This document shows, piece by piece, positions 54,518 through 63,652 of a stretch of 64,000 bases of DNA. The notes below the pieces were generated by a model. The model made no database searches, had not been told where the DNA came from, and saw only the letters and a program-made list of their open reading frames with translations. Numbering within the stretch: position 1 is the stretch's first letter; each line of letters opens with the position of its first letter. Origin of the DNA: Polaribacter gangjinensis (GTDB lineage Bacteria; Bacteroidota; Bacteroidia; Flavobacteriales; Flavobacteriaceae). The translations under genes and the position numbers were made by a program. Where the stretch lies: assembly GCF_038024125.1 (NCBI RefSeq), contig NZ_CP150662.1, forward strand, positions 451,501 through 515,500, read 5' to 3'.

Positions 54518-55972
54518 ATGAATATTTTAAAAACACTAGGAATTATTATTACAAGTTTATTGTTGATAAGCTGTAATAAAAATGAAAAGAACGAAATAGC
54601 AATCGTAGATCCTGCAGAAATCTATATCAAAGGTACAATAGATGCAGAGTTAACTTCTCCTCCTTTTGTTCCTGCTCCTGTAGGTAACAGAGTTGCTAAA
54701 AAATTATTAGTAAATATGGAAATAATTGAAAAGGAGGGGACTATGTCTGATGGTGTTACTTATGTATATTGGACATTTGGTGGCTCAGTGCCTGGCAGCT
54801 TTATTAGAACGAGAATTGGTGATGTTGTTGAATTTACCTTATCAAATCATCCTGATAATAAACTGCCTCATAATATTGATTTACATGCAGTTACAGGGCC
54901 TGGTGGTGGTGCAGAATCATCTTTTGTTGCTCCAGGACAACAAAAAACCTTTTCTTTCAAAACATTAAACCCTGGTTTGTATGTATATCATTGTGCAACT
55001 GCTCCAGTTGGTATGCACATTGCAAACGGAATGTATGGATTAATTTTAGTTGAACCAGAAGGTGGTTTACCTCCAGTTGATAAAGAATACTACATTATGC
55101 AAGGTGATTTTTACACAAAAGGAGCCAATGGTGAACGTGGTTTACAAGCTTTTGATATGAATAAAGCCATAAAAGAAGATGCTGACTACGTAGTTTTTAA
55201 CGGAAAAGTTGGTGCTTTGACTGGTGATAATGCTATTACTGCAAATGTTGGTGAAACTGTAAGATTATTTGTTGGAAATGGAGGACCCAACTTAACTTCT
55301 TCATTTCATGTAATTGGTGAAATTTTCGATAACGTTCATATTGAGGGAGGATCTACAATAAGTAAAAATATTCAAACTACATCAATTCCTGCTGGTGGTG
55401 CAGCAATCGTTGATTTTAAAGTTGACGTGCCTGGAACTTTTATTCTCGTAGATCACGCCATCTTCAGAGCTTTCAATAAAGGAGCTTTGGGAATGCTAAA
55501 AGTTTCTGGAAAAGAAAACAAAACCTTGTATAGTGGAGTAAAACAAGAGGGAATTTATCATCCTGAAGGCAGTACAATTCAAACTATGCCTGATGAAAAT
55601 GGAAAAAAGACTGCTGAAGTTAAAGTGGTTGAGAAATCATTAACACAAAAAATGAAAGATGGAAAACAGGTATATATGAATACTTGCTTTGCATGTCATC
55701 AATCTGAAGGTCAAGGTATTGAAGGTGCATTTCCTCCACTCGCTAAATCTGATTACTTAAATGCTGATGTAAAAAGATCTATCGGAATTGTATTGAATGG
55801 AAAAACGGGTGAGATTACTGTAAACGGAAAAAAATACAATAGTGTAATGACCAAACAAACCCTTACAGAAGTTGAAGTGGCTGATGTGATGACTTATATC
55901 TACAATTCTTGGGGAAATAATAAAACCAATGTAACAGTTGATTTGGTAAAACAAGTTAAAAATAAAAATTAA
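54518..55972 (+). CDS. nirK: copper nitrite reductase fused to cytochrome c (lipoprotein)
   Basis: The 484-residue enzyme reduces nitrite to nitric oxide. A lipobox ending LLISC (Cys19) anchors it in the membrane. Two cupredoxin domains follow. Type 1 copper ligands are His118, Cys159, His167 and Met172; type 2 copper ligands are His123, His158 and His313; catalytic residues are Asp121 and His264. A C-terminal c-type cytochrome (about 376-465) has CFACH (390-394) and a likely Met ligand in NSVMTKQ, giving a built-in electron donor. It leads the NO operon and is preceded by FNR-like and Rrf2-type sites. Confidence 0.96.
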   Translation: MNILKTLGIIITSLLLISCNKNEKNEIAIVDPAEIYIKGTIDAELTSPPFVPAPVGNRVAKKLLVNMEIIEKEGTMSDGVTYVYWTFGGSVPGSFIRTRIGDVVEFTLSNHPDNKLPHNIDLHAVTGPGGGAESSFVAPGQQKTFSFKTLNPGLYVYHCATAPVGMHIANGMYGLILVEPEGGLPPVDKEYYIMQGDFYTKGANGERGLQAFDMNKAIKEDADYVVFNGKVGALTGDNAITANVGETVRLFVGNGGPNLTSSFHVIGEIFDNVHIEGGSTISKNIQTTSIPAGGAAIVDFKVDVPGTFILVDHAIFRAFNKGALGMLKVSGKENKTLYSGVKQEGIYHPEGSTIQTMPDENGKKTAEVKVVEKSLTQKMKDGKQVYMNTCFACHQSEGQGIEGAFPPLAKSDYLNADVKRSIGIVLNGKTGEITVNGKKYNSVMTKQTLTEVEVADVMTYIYNSWGNNKTNVTVDLVKQVKNKN

Positions 55973-55978
55973 AACAAA

Positions 55979-56740
55979 ATGAAAACAATAGTAAGATTGG
56001 CAGTGACTATGTTGTTTTTAAATTCAATAATAGCAAACTGTCAACCTAAAATGGTAAAAATAAAAGGAGGTACATATATTCCTTTGTATGGTACCAATAA
56101 TCAAAAAGTAACCATTGATAACTTTTATATAGATGTATATCCTGTAACAAATCAAGAGTTTTTAGAATTTGTTAAGAAGCATCCTGAATGGAAACGCTCT
56201 AAAGCATTGAAATTATTTGTTGATGATAATTATTTAAATGATTGGAAATCAGATACTATTTTGAATACAAATCAAAATTTACAATCTCCCATCACCAGTA
56301 TTTCTTGGTTTGCAGCAAAAAATTATTGTGAAGCTCAAAATAAACGATTACCAACTGTTGACGAATGGGAATATGTAGCAATGTCAAATGAAAATATGCC
56401 AGATGCTAGAACTTTAAAAAACTATAATGAGTTTATTTTAAGTTGGTATGAAAAACCAAAAACAAACATTCAAACTATTGGTTCAACTTTTCAAAACTAT
56501 TGGAAAGTGTATGATATGCATGGTTTGGTTTGGGAATGGACTTCCGATTTTAATGCAGTTTTAATTTCAGGTGAATCTAGAAAAGATGTGGATAAAGACA
56601 ACGATTTGTTTTGTGGAAGTGCAGCAGTAAATGCCACTGATTTAATGAATTACGCCGCTTTTATGCGCTATGCAATTAGAGGAAGTTTAAAAGCAAAATA
56701 TACCATGAAAAACTTAGGTTTTAGATGTGTTAAGGACTAA
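55979..56740 (+). CDS. nirV: NirV-like formylglycine-generating-enzyme-fold protein
   Basis: The 253-residue exported protein has the SUMF1/FGE fold: MVKIKGGTYIPLYGTNN, IDVYPVTNQEFLEFVKKHPE, SISWFAAKNYCEAQNKRLPT, GLVWEWTSDFN and the closing NLGFRCVKD. Genes of this type follow nirK in many denitrifiers (nirV). The two catalytic cysteines of true formylglycine-generating enzymes, expected between GSA and the final R-x-x-x-R region, are absent (GSAAVNATDLMNYAAFMRYA), so it should not make formylglycine. A role in NirK maturation is inferred from its position 6 bp after nirK. The signal ends IIANC, an atypical lipobox. Confidence 0.85.
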   Translation: MKTIVRLAVTMLFLNSIIANCQPKMVKIKGGTYIPLYGTNNQKVTIDNFYIDVYPVTNQEFLEFVKKHPEWKRSKALKLFVDDNYLNDWKSDTILNTNQNLQSPITSISWFAAKNYCEAQNKRLPTVDEWEYVAMSNENMPDARTLKNYNEFILSWYEKPKTNIQTIGSTFQNYWKVYDMHGLVWEWTSDFNAVLISGESRKDVDKDNDLFCGSAAVNATDLMNYAAFMRYAIRGSLKAKYTMKNLGFRCVKD

Positions 56741-56753
56741 AAAATGAATTATT

Positions 56754-57467
56754 ATGAAAACACTTAAATACATATTATTTTTTATTGCAATAACTTCATT
56801 TTTAGGTGCTTGCAAAAAGGATATCTCCAAACAAAAAACGGAAACATCCTATCAATGTCCCATGAAATGTGAAGGTGAAAAAATTTACGCAGATGAAGGA
56901 TCTTGTCCAATATGTAAAATGGATTTACAACCTATTGAAGAGGAAGTTAAAAATTTCTCGTTAGAGGAAATTACTGAAACTTCTATTTTTAATTTAACAT
57001 CGAAATGGAATACTGAAGAGGGTGAAGAAATTACGCTTAAAAAGTTAAAAGGCAAAACTTTAGTAATGGTTATGATTTATACAACTTGCAAAGCTGCTTG
57101 CCCAAGATTAGTAGCAGATATGAGAAATATTGAAGTGAAAATTCCGGCAGAATTTAAAAATGAAGTTCAATACATCATGGTAAGTATTGATCCTAAAAAT
57201 GATACACCTAAAAGACTCAAAGAATTTGCGATTGAGAATTTAATGGATGATGAAAAATGGACTTTTTTACAAGGCACTGAAGATGGAGTAAGAGAATTTG
57301 CCAATGTTTTAGCTGTAAAATACAAAAAAATTTCGCCCTTAGATTTTTCTCACTCAAATATCATTAGTGTTTTTAATCCTCAAGGAGATTTAGTACATCA
57401 ACAAGAAGGATTAGGAGTTGATAACAAAATAACTATAGAAAAAATTATAGAAACCGTAAAAAAATAA
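56754..57467 (+). CDS. SCO1/SenC copper chaperone with N-terminal heavy-metal-binding domain
   Basis: The 237-residue lipoprotein (lipobox LGAC, Cys20) has two parts. Residues 33-60 (YQCPMKCEGEKIYADEGSCP, then ICKMDLQP) are a heavy-metal-binding domain like those in CusB and copper ATPases. Residues 68-237 are a SCO thioredoxin fold with the copper-binding CKAAC (Cys112, Cys116) and His200 in LDFSHSNII. SCO proteins deliver copper to cuproenzymes; in this operon NirK is the obvious client (inference). Confidence 0.9.
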   Translation: MKTLKYILFFIAITSFLGACKKDISKQKTETSYQCPMKCEGEKIYADEGSCPICKMDLQPIEEEVKNFSLEEITETSIFNLTSKWNTEEGEEITLKKLKGKTLVMVMIYTTCKAACPRLVADMRNIEVKIPAEFKNEVQYIMVSIDPKNDTPKRLKEFAIENLMDDEKWTFLQGTEDGVREFANVLAVKYKKISPLDFSHSNIISVFNPQGDLVHQQEGLGVDNKITIEKIIETVKK

Positions 57468-57471
57468 AATT

Positions 57472-58197
57472 ATGACAATTACATCAGAAAATACGATTGG
57501 AGAAGTGGTAACAAAAAACATTAAAACAGCAGATATTTTTAAAAAATATGGCATTGATTTTTGTTGTGGAGGAGGCATTACTATCAAAAAAGCCTGTGAA
57601 AAACATCAAATTGATTATCTGCAATTACAACATGAATTGTTGCAAGCCGAAGAAGGAAATCACTATTCACATCAATATGATACTTGGGAATTGGATTATT
57701 TAGCTGCTCATATCGAACATGTTCATCATAAATATGTTGCCACAAACACGCCTATTATTCAACAATATGCAGCCAAAGTAGCAAAAGTACATGGACATCA
57801 TTATCAAGAAGTTATCAAAATTAATGACCTTTTTAACGAAGTTGCAAAAGAATTAGCAGCTCACATGAAAAAAGAAGAATTGATTCTTTTTCCTTTTATC
57901 AAAAAATTGGCTATTGCATCAAAAAATAATGAGAAAATTCGCATTCCGTATTTTGGAACGGTTAATAATCCAATTAAAATGATGGAAGAAGAACACGAAA
58001 ACGCTGGAGAAATTTTAAAACAAATTAAAGAATTATCGAACAATTACAATCCACCAAAAGAGGCTTGCAACACTTTTAGAGCATTGTATGCAAAACTTGA
58101 AGAGTTTGAAAATGATTTGCATCAACACATTCATTTAGAAAATAATATTTTGTTTCCAAAAGCAATTGTTTTAGAACAAAAATTTGGAATTCATTAA
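57472..58197 (+). CDS. ric: iron-sulfur cluster repair di-iron protein (RIC/ScdA/YtfE)
   Basis: The 241-residue protein repairs iron-sulfur clusters damaged by nitric oxide. The N-terminal DUF542 domain includes FKKYGIDFCCGGGITIKKA with the Cys31-Cys32 pair. The hemerythrin-like di-iron domain shows LAAHIEHVHHKYVATN, LAAHMKKEELILFPFI, EEEHENAGEIL and LHQHIHLENNILFPKA. It begins 4 bp after the SCO gene in the nirK operon, so it is made together with the NO-producing enzyme. A paralog lacking the cysteines lies 5 kb away. Confidence 0.94.
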   Translation: MTITSENTIGEVVTKNIKTADIFKKYGIDFCCGGGITIKKACEKHQIDYLQLQHELLQAEEGNHYSHQYDTWELDYLAAHIEHVHHKYVATNTPIIQQYAAKVAKVHGHHYQEVIKINDLFNEVAKELAAHMKKEELILFPFIKKLAIASKNNEKIRIPYFGTVNNPIKMMEEEHENAGEILKQIKELSNNYNPPKEACNTFRALYAKLEEFENDLHQHIHLENNILFPKAIVLEQKFGIH

Positions 58198-58204
58198 TCC
58201 AATT

Positions 58205-59461
58205 ATGATGAAAAATAAAGTTTTTTTAGTAATGTTTTTTTTATTTGTAATTAATACACTTACAGCTCAAAATTTTGATTTAAAGGCAGAAATCAGACCT
58301 AGATTTGAAAACAGACATGGTTTCAAAACCTTGATAAATTCAAATGAAAAAGCAGCTAATTTTATTTCACAACGTTCTCGTTTACGATTTGGATTTACAC
58401 AAGAAAAACTCACTTTAGGAATAGATTTACAGAATATTAGAGTTTGGGGAGATGTAAGTACAATGAACGTTAGTGATAATGGAAGTTCATTTCATCAGGC
58501 TTGGGCATCATATCAATTTACAGAGAATATTACACTAAAATTTGGTCGACAAGAAATTTTATATGATGACAGTCGAATTTTTGGAAACGTAGATTGGGCA
58601 CAGCAAGCAAGAAGTTTTGATGCAATTGTTGCAAAAATTAACATTTTAAAAAGTGGAATTTTACATGTTGGATTTTCTTTGAATAATGACAAAGAGGATG
58701 TTAAAAACACTATTTATTCAAATGTTGCTGGATATAAAAATCTACAATATTTGTGGGCTCATGAAACATTCCATAAATGGAATGTTAGTGTGTTATTATT
58801 AAACAATGGAGTTGAGTTTTTAAATACAAACTCTATTGAAGACATCAGTTATTCTCAAACTTTTGGAGGAAGAGCCACTTATAAAAATAATTCTTGGCAA
58901 ATGGCATTTGCAACGTATTTTCAAACCGGAAAAACATTAGAGAAAACATTAGATGCTAATTATTTTGTAGGTGATATTTCTTATCAAATTAACAACCGAT
59001 TTCAATTTTCATTTGGTGCAGAATATTTATCAGGAACTGATTCTAATGCATCAGATAATATCATTAAGTCTTTCAATCCTTTATTTGGAACGAATCACAA
59101 ATTTAATGGATTGATGGATTATTTTTATGTTGGAAATCATATCAATTCAGTAGGTTTATTAGATTTATATTCGACTTTAGCATTTTCAAAGGACAATTTT
59201 TCTATTAAATTAATTCCTCATTTATTCTCTTCAGCAGCAACTATGTATGATGGAAATTCAAAAATAAATGATTATTTAGGAACCGAAATCGACATGGTTT
59301 TTTCATATAAAATTCAACAAAATATCAAACTTGAAGGTGGATTTTCAAAAATGTTTGCTACAAATTCTATGAGATTTTTGAAAGGAGGAAACCAAAATGA
59401 ATCAAATTATTGGAGTTGGATGATGCTGACTTTTCATCCAAAGTTATATTCAACAAAATAA
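58205..59461 (+). CDS. alginate-export-family-like outer-membrane porin
   Basis: The 418-residue protein has a signal peptide (MMKNKVFLVMFFLFVINTL, cleaved after TAQ). A barrel of about 18 strands follows (LKAEIRPRFENRHGFKTLIN; RSRLRFGFTQEKLTLGIDLQ; LKFGRQEILYDDSRIFGN), as in alginate-export or selective anion porins. The family name does not mean alginate here; as the last gene of the nitrite operon it may admit nitrite or another anion (inference). The start is placed after the RIC stop; an earlier in-frame ATG overlaps that gene. Confidence 0.8.
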   Translation: MMKNKVFLVMFFLFVINTLTAQNFDLKAEIRPRFENRHGFKTLINSNEKAANFISQRSRLRFGFTQEKLTLGIDLQNIRVWGDVSTMNVSDNGSSFHQAWASYQFTENITLKFGRQEILYDDSRIFGNVDWAQQARSFDAIVAKINILKSGILHVGFSLNNDKEDVKNTIYSNVAGYKNLQYLWAHETFHKWNVSVLLLNNGVEFLNTNSIEDISYSQTFGGRATYKNNSWQMAFATYFQTGKTLEKTLDANYFVGDISYQINNRFQFSFGAEYLSGTDSNASDNIIKSFNPLFGTNHKFNGLMDYFYVGNHINSVGLLDLYSTLAFSKDNFSIKLIPHLFSSAATMYDGNSKINDYLGTEIDMVFSYKIQQNIKLEGGFSKMFATNSMRFLKGGNQNESNYWSWMMLTFHPKLYSTK

Positions 59462-59488
59462 AAAAGCATCCAGAAATAGGATGCTTTT
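59462..59488. terminator. bidirectional terminator ending the nirK operon
   Basis: Perfect stem AAAAGCATCC / GGATGCTTTT with loop AGAAATA, between convergent genes. Confidence 0.9.
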
Positions 59489-59509
59489 CGATTCATAAAA
59501 ATGTAATTT

Positions 59510-60781
59510 TTACATTAAAACTGTTTGTTTTCTGTCAGGACCTACTGATACAATTTTTACAGGAACTCCTGTTTCTTTTTCAATAAAGGCAATATAATCT
59601 AACAAGTTTTTTGGTAATTGCTCAGCAGTTGTCATTCCTGTTAAATCAGCATTCCAACCTTTGAATTCTGTATAATTTACTGATACATTTTCAGGTTCAA
59701 TATTGTAAGGCAAATGCGTAATTTCTTTTCCTTTATAATTGTATGAAGTGGCAACTTTTAAGGTTTCAAATCCTGATAAAACGTCGCCTTTCATCATCAT
59801 TAATTGCGTAACTCCGTTAATATCTACTGCATATTTTAAAGCTACTAAATCTAACCAACCACAACGTCTTGGTCTTCCAGTTGTTGCTCCAAATTCGTTA
59901 CCAACTCTACCCATTGTTGCGCCATCTTCATCAAATAATTCTGTTGGAAAAGGACCTGAACCAACACGTGTTGTATAAGCTTTAAAAATTCCATACACTT
60001 CTCCAATTCTGTTTGGCGCAACTCCTAAACCTGTACAAGCACCTGCTGCTGTTGTATTTGAAGAAGTTACAAAAGGATACGTTCCAAAATCAATATCTAA
60101 CAAAGAACCTTGTGCACCTTCAGCTAAAATTGTTTTTCCTTGTTTCATGGCATTGTTAAAATACTCTTCACTATCAATGAATTGAAGTGTGCGTAATTTG
60201 TCAATTCCTTTGCAAAATTCAGCTTCCAATTCTTTTAAATTATACTCAACTTGTACATCAAAATAATTCAACATACTGATATGTTTTGCAGTCAAAGCAT
60301 CGTATTTTTCTTTCCAATTTTCTAGTTCCAAATCTCCAACACGCATTCCATTTCTGCCAGTTTTATCCATATAAGTTGGGCCAATTCCTTTTAAAGTTGA
60401 ACCAATTTTGGCTTTCCCTTTTGCAGTTTCTGAAGCTGCATCCAACAATCTATGAGTAGGTAAAATTAAATGTGCTTTTCTTGAAATTAATAATTTTGAT
60501 GTGTAATCAATATTATGTTTGTCTAGATTCTCTAGTTCTCTTTTAAAAATTACTGGATCAATTACAACACCATTTCCTACAACATTCATGGCTGTTTTAT
60601 GAAAAATTCCAGACGGAATTGTATGTAAAACATGTTTAAATCCATCAAAAATTAAGGTATGTCCTGCATTAGGTCCTCCTTGAAAACGTGCGATAATATC
60701 ATAGTTTTGAGTTAAAACATCTACGATTTTACCTTTTCCTTCATCTCCCCATTGCAATCCTAGTAATAAATCTACTGCCAT
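59510..60781 (-). CDS. purA: adenylosuccinate synthase
   Basis: The 423-residue enzyme joins IMP and aspartate using GTP, the first committed step to AMP. The P-loop-like LGLQWGDEGKGKIVD starts the protein, followed by ARFQGGPNAGHTL, the IMP-binding GSTLKGIGPTYMDKTGRNG, ILAEGAQGSLLDIDFGTYPF and TGRPRRCGWLD. Complete and of normal length. Lies downstream of fur on the same strand; guaB, the other branch from IMP, is 11 kb away. Confidence 0.96.
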   Translation of the reverse strand: MAVDLLLGLQWGDEGKGKIVDVLTQNYDIIARFQGGPNAGHTLIFDGFKHVLHTIPSGIFHKTAMNVVGNGVVIDPVIFKRELENLDKHNIDYTSKLLISRKAHLILPTHRLLDAASETAKGKAKIGSTLKGIGPTYMDKTGRNGMRVGDLELENWKEKYDALTAKHISMLNYFDVQVEYNLKELEAEFCKGIDKLRTLQFIDSEEYFNNAMKQGKTILAEGAQGSLLDIDFGTYPFVTSSNTTAAGACTGLGVAPNRIGEVYGIFKAYTTRVGSGPFPTELFDEDGATMGRVGNEFGATTGRPRRCGWLDLVALKYAVDINGVTQLMMMKGDVLSGFETLKVATSYNYKGKEITHLPYNIEPENVSVNYTEFKGWNADLTGMTTAEQLPKNLLDYIAFIEKETGVPVKIVSVGPDRKQTVLM

Positions 60782-60842
60782 TAGTTGTTAATTTGTTGTT
60801 TGTATGTATTAAAATATTCTTTTAAGTTTTAAATAGTAAAGG

Positions 60843-61286
60843 CTACTTTTTTTTGGTGCCATAAAAATAAAGTGAGTGATTTTGGATATCAATATCAAAA
60901 ATTTCTTCAATCGTTTTTTTAATAACCTGAATTCTTGGATCGCAAAATTCTTTCACTTCACCAGTGTCTGTAAAAATTACGTGATCATGATTCTTATCAA
61001 AATAACTTTTCTCATAACGCGCCATTGACTGACCATCAAATTGATGTTTACGTACCAAATTACAATCCAATAATAAATCAATGGTATTGTAAAGAGTTGC
61101 TCTACTTACCCTGTAATTTTTATTTTTCATTTTGATATACAAAGATTCGATATCAAAATGCTCATCAGCATTATAAATTTCTTGAAGTATAGCGTAACGT
61201 TCAGGCGTTTTTCGATGTTTTTTTTCTTCTAAGTATGAGGTAAAAACTTTCTTAACGACTTCTTGATTTTCAAAAGAATTACTCAT
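60843..61286 (-). CDS. fur: Fur family regulator
   Basis: The 147-residue regulator has the Fur winged helix ([40 protein letters not shown]). The C-terminal dimer domain keeps [18 protein letters not shown], where the first CxxC of classical Fur is replaced (Phe and Thr), and no second CxxC follows, so the structural zinc site is absent. It could be Fur- or PerR-like; sequence alone does not decide. The start is set at [10 protein letters not shown] because the -7 box TAAATTTG (61314-61307) would leave almost no leader for the ATG three codons upstream. Confidence 0.85.
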   Translation of the reverse strand: MSNSFENQEVVKKVFTSYLEEKKHRKTPERYAILQEIYNADEHFDIESLYIKMKNKNYRVSRATLYNTIDLLLDCNLVRKHQFDGQSMARYEKSYFDKNHDHVIFTDTGEVKEFCDPRIQVIKKTIEEIFDIDIQNHSLYFYGTKKK

Positions 61287-61306
61287 GAGTTTCAAAATTT
61301 AAACGA

Positions 61307-61314
61307 CAAATTTA
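61307..61314 (-). promoter_or_regulatory. fur -7 element
   Basis: Reads TAAATTTG on the minus strand, about 20 nt before the start codon. Confidence 0.5.
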
Positions 61315-61356
61315 CAGTAATTTCTTAATAAAAATCAATTTTTATAGGAATGATAT

Positions 61357-63594
61357 CTACATTCTATTAACACGTTCTACATTTTTAACACCTTCAACTT
61401 TTTGCAAACTTTTGATAAGTTTGTTAAGCTGTGTGCTATTTTTTACACTAAGTGATATTTTTCCGTTAAAAACACCTTCTTTTCCAGCTATATTGATGCT
61501 ATTGATGAAAACACCTAAGTTATTAGATATTACTCTAGTAACATTGTTTACAATTCCTGCTTTATCAATTCCGTTGATTTGTAAAATAACATTAAAATCT
61601 TGTTTGGTAGAGTCAATCCATTTTGCTGCAATAATTCGATAAGCATAATTTGATTGTAATGAAATTGCATTAGGGCAATTGATTTTGTGCACTTTAATAC
61701 CATCATTAATGGTTAAAAATCCAAAAACTTTTTCTCCAGGAATTGGGTTGCAACATTTAGAAAGTTTGTAGTCTAATTTTTCTTCTTCTTTACCAAAAAC
61801 AAGTGCATCATATTTTTCAGTTACTTCATCAGAATCTTCAATGATTTCTTTATGTGTGGTTGGTGAATTTCTTCTTAATTTAGATTTGAAAAAGTTTAAG
61901 AAAGTACTGTTTCTTTGTCCAATAAAAGCCTTTAACTGAGTATTATCAATAGCGCCATTTCCAAATCTGTAAAACAAATCAAAACTTGTACGAAGTTTAA
62001 AATAGTTTACTAACTCATTGATTGTCTTTTCGTTAAAAGGAATTTTTAAGTGGCGTAATTTTCTTGAAAGTGTTGCTTTTCCTTCTTCAGCAATTTTCTT
62101 TTCTTCTTCTTTTAAAGCAACACGAATTTTTGTTTTAGCTCTTGCTGTAATTACAAAATCTAACCAACGTGCATTTGGTTTATTAATGTTTGTGGTAATT
62201 ACTTCAATTTGATCACCACTATTTAAGGTATGACTCAATGGAACCAACTTTCCATTTACTTTAGCGCCTCTACATTTTAAACCAATATCAGTATGTATAG
62301 AAAATGCAAAATCGAGTGCTGTAGCGTCTTTTGGTAAAGATTTTAACTCTCCTTTAGGAGTAAAAACATAAATTTCTTTTGAATACAAATTCAGTTTGAA
62401 TTCTTCTACAAAATCAACTGCATTCAAATTCTGATTTTCTAGAGATTCTTTTAGCTTATTCAGCCAATTTTCTAGACCACTTTCATGATCTGAACCTTGT
62501 TTGTATTTAAAATGTGCTGCATAGCCTTTTTCAGCAATTTCATTCATTCTTTCGGAACGAATTTGAACTTCAACCCATTGAGCATCAGGACCAATAACTG
62601 TAATGTGTAATGCTTCATAACCTGTGGTTTTTGGTTGAGAAATCCAATCTCTTAAACGAGATGGATTGGGTTTAAAATAATCTGTTACGATTGAATATAT
62701 TTTCCAGGCCTCAAATTTTTCATCTTCAGTTGCGGGTTTAAAAATAATTCTGATGGCAAATTTGTCATACACTTCTTCAAATGTTACATTTTGCTTCACC
62801 ATTTTTCTTCTGATAGAGAAAATGGATTTAAAACGACCTTTAATTTCGTATGTAAAATTCTCCTTATCCAATCCTTTTTTAAGGGTGTTTGAAAATCGTT
62901 CTAGATAATTTTGTTGTTCTTCTTTACTCTCTTTGATTTTAGAAACAATATCATGATAAACATCTGGTTCAGTGTATTTTAAACCCAAATCTTCTAATTC
63001 GGTTTTAATATTATAAAGCCCTAATCTATGTGCTAATGGTGCATAAATATATAAAGTTTCAGAAGCAATTTTTAGTTGTTTATCTTCGGGCATTGCGTTC
63101 ATAGTTTGCATATTATGCAATCTGTCAGCAATTTTTATCAAAATTACACGAACATCATCATTCAATGTCAAGAGCATTTTTCTAAAATTTTCTGCCTGAA
63201 TTGAAGCGTCTTGTTCTTTATTTAATCTTGAAATTTTGGTCAATCCATTTACAATTTTGGCAATGGTTTCGCCAAATTGTTGCTCAATATCATCTAATGT
63301 ATAATGGGTGTCTTCAACAACATCATGCAGCAATGCAGCAGCAATAGAAACTGCGCCTAAACCAATTTCTTTAGCAACAATTTTTGCAACTGCAATGGGA
63401 TGAAAAATATAAGGTTCGCCAGTTTTTCTGCGTTGTTTTGAATGCGCATCAACAGCAATATCAAAAGCTTTTCTTATCAGTTCTTTATCTTCTTTTGACA
63501 AGACCTCATAAGTACCTTTCAACAAATCTTTATATCGATTTGCAATCTCTTTGTTTTCCTCTTCTAAGGTTGCTGTATATTGCAATGCTTGCAT
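61357..63594 (-). CDS. rel: bifunctional (p)ppGpp synthetase/hydrolase (Rel/SpoT)
   Basis: The 745-residue stringent-response enzyme has an HD hydrolase domain with intact metal motif (AALLHDVVEDTHYT; RLHNMQTMNAM). The synthetase domain contains the fold around KFAIRIIFKP and YEALHITVIGP...VEVQIRSERMNEIAEKGYAA with the catalytic glutamate. TGS (KEIYVFTPKGELKSLP), a zinc-finger-like helical region with CNPIPGEKVFGFL, and a C-terminal ACT domain follow. Both active sites look functional. Flavobacteria usually carry one such long enzyme. Confidence 0.95.
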   Translation of the reverse strand: MQALQYTATLEEENKEIANRYKDLLKGTYEVLSKEDKELIRKAFDIAVDAHSKQRRKTGEPYIFHPIAVAKIVAKEIGLGAVSIAAALLHDVVEDTHYTLDDIEQQFGETIAKIVNGLTKISRLNKEQDASIQAENFRKMLLTLNDDVRVILIKIADRLHNMQTMNAMPEDKQLKIASETLYIYAPLAHRLGLYNIKTELEDLGLKYTEPDVYHDIVSKIKESKEEQQNYLERFSNTLKKGLDKENFTYEIKGRFKSIFSIRRKMVKQNVTFEEVYDKFAIRIIFKPATEDEKFEAWKIYSIVTDYFKPNPSRLRDWISQPKTTGYEALHITVIGPDAQWVEVQIRSERMNEIAEKGYAAHFKYKQGSDHESGLENWLNKLKESLENQNLNAVDFVEEFKLNLYSKEIYVFTPKGELKSLPKDATALDFAFSIHTDIGLKCRGAKVNGKLVPLSHTLNSGDQIEVITTNINKPNARWLDFVITARAKTKIRVALKEEEKKIAEEGKATLSRKLRHLKIPFNEKTINELVNYFKLRTSFDLFYRFGNGAIDNTQLKAFIGQRNSTFLNFFKSKLRRNSPTTHKEIIEDSDEVTEKYDALVFGKEEEKLDYKLSKCCNPIPGEKVFGFLTINDGIKVHKINCPNAISLQSNYAYRIIAAKWIDSTKQDFNVILQINGIDKAGIVNNVTRVISNNLGVFINSINIAGKEGVFNGKISLSVKNSTQLNKLIKSLQKVEGVKNVERVNRM

Positions 63595-63652
63595 AAATTG
63601 ATTTTATTTGAATCGATAGTGAAGTTACTAATTAGAATTGTAATACACAACA

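Noticed and set aside
58205..59461. Alginate export
   Set aside because: The family name fits the barrel, but no alginate synthesis genes are present; the operon context is nitrite reduction.
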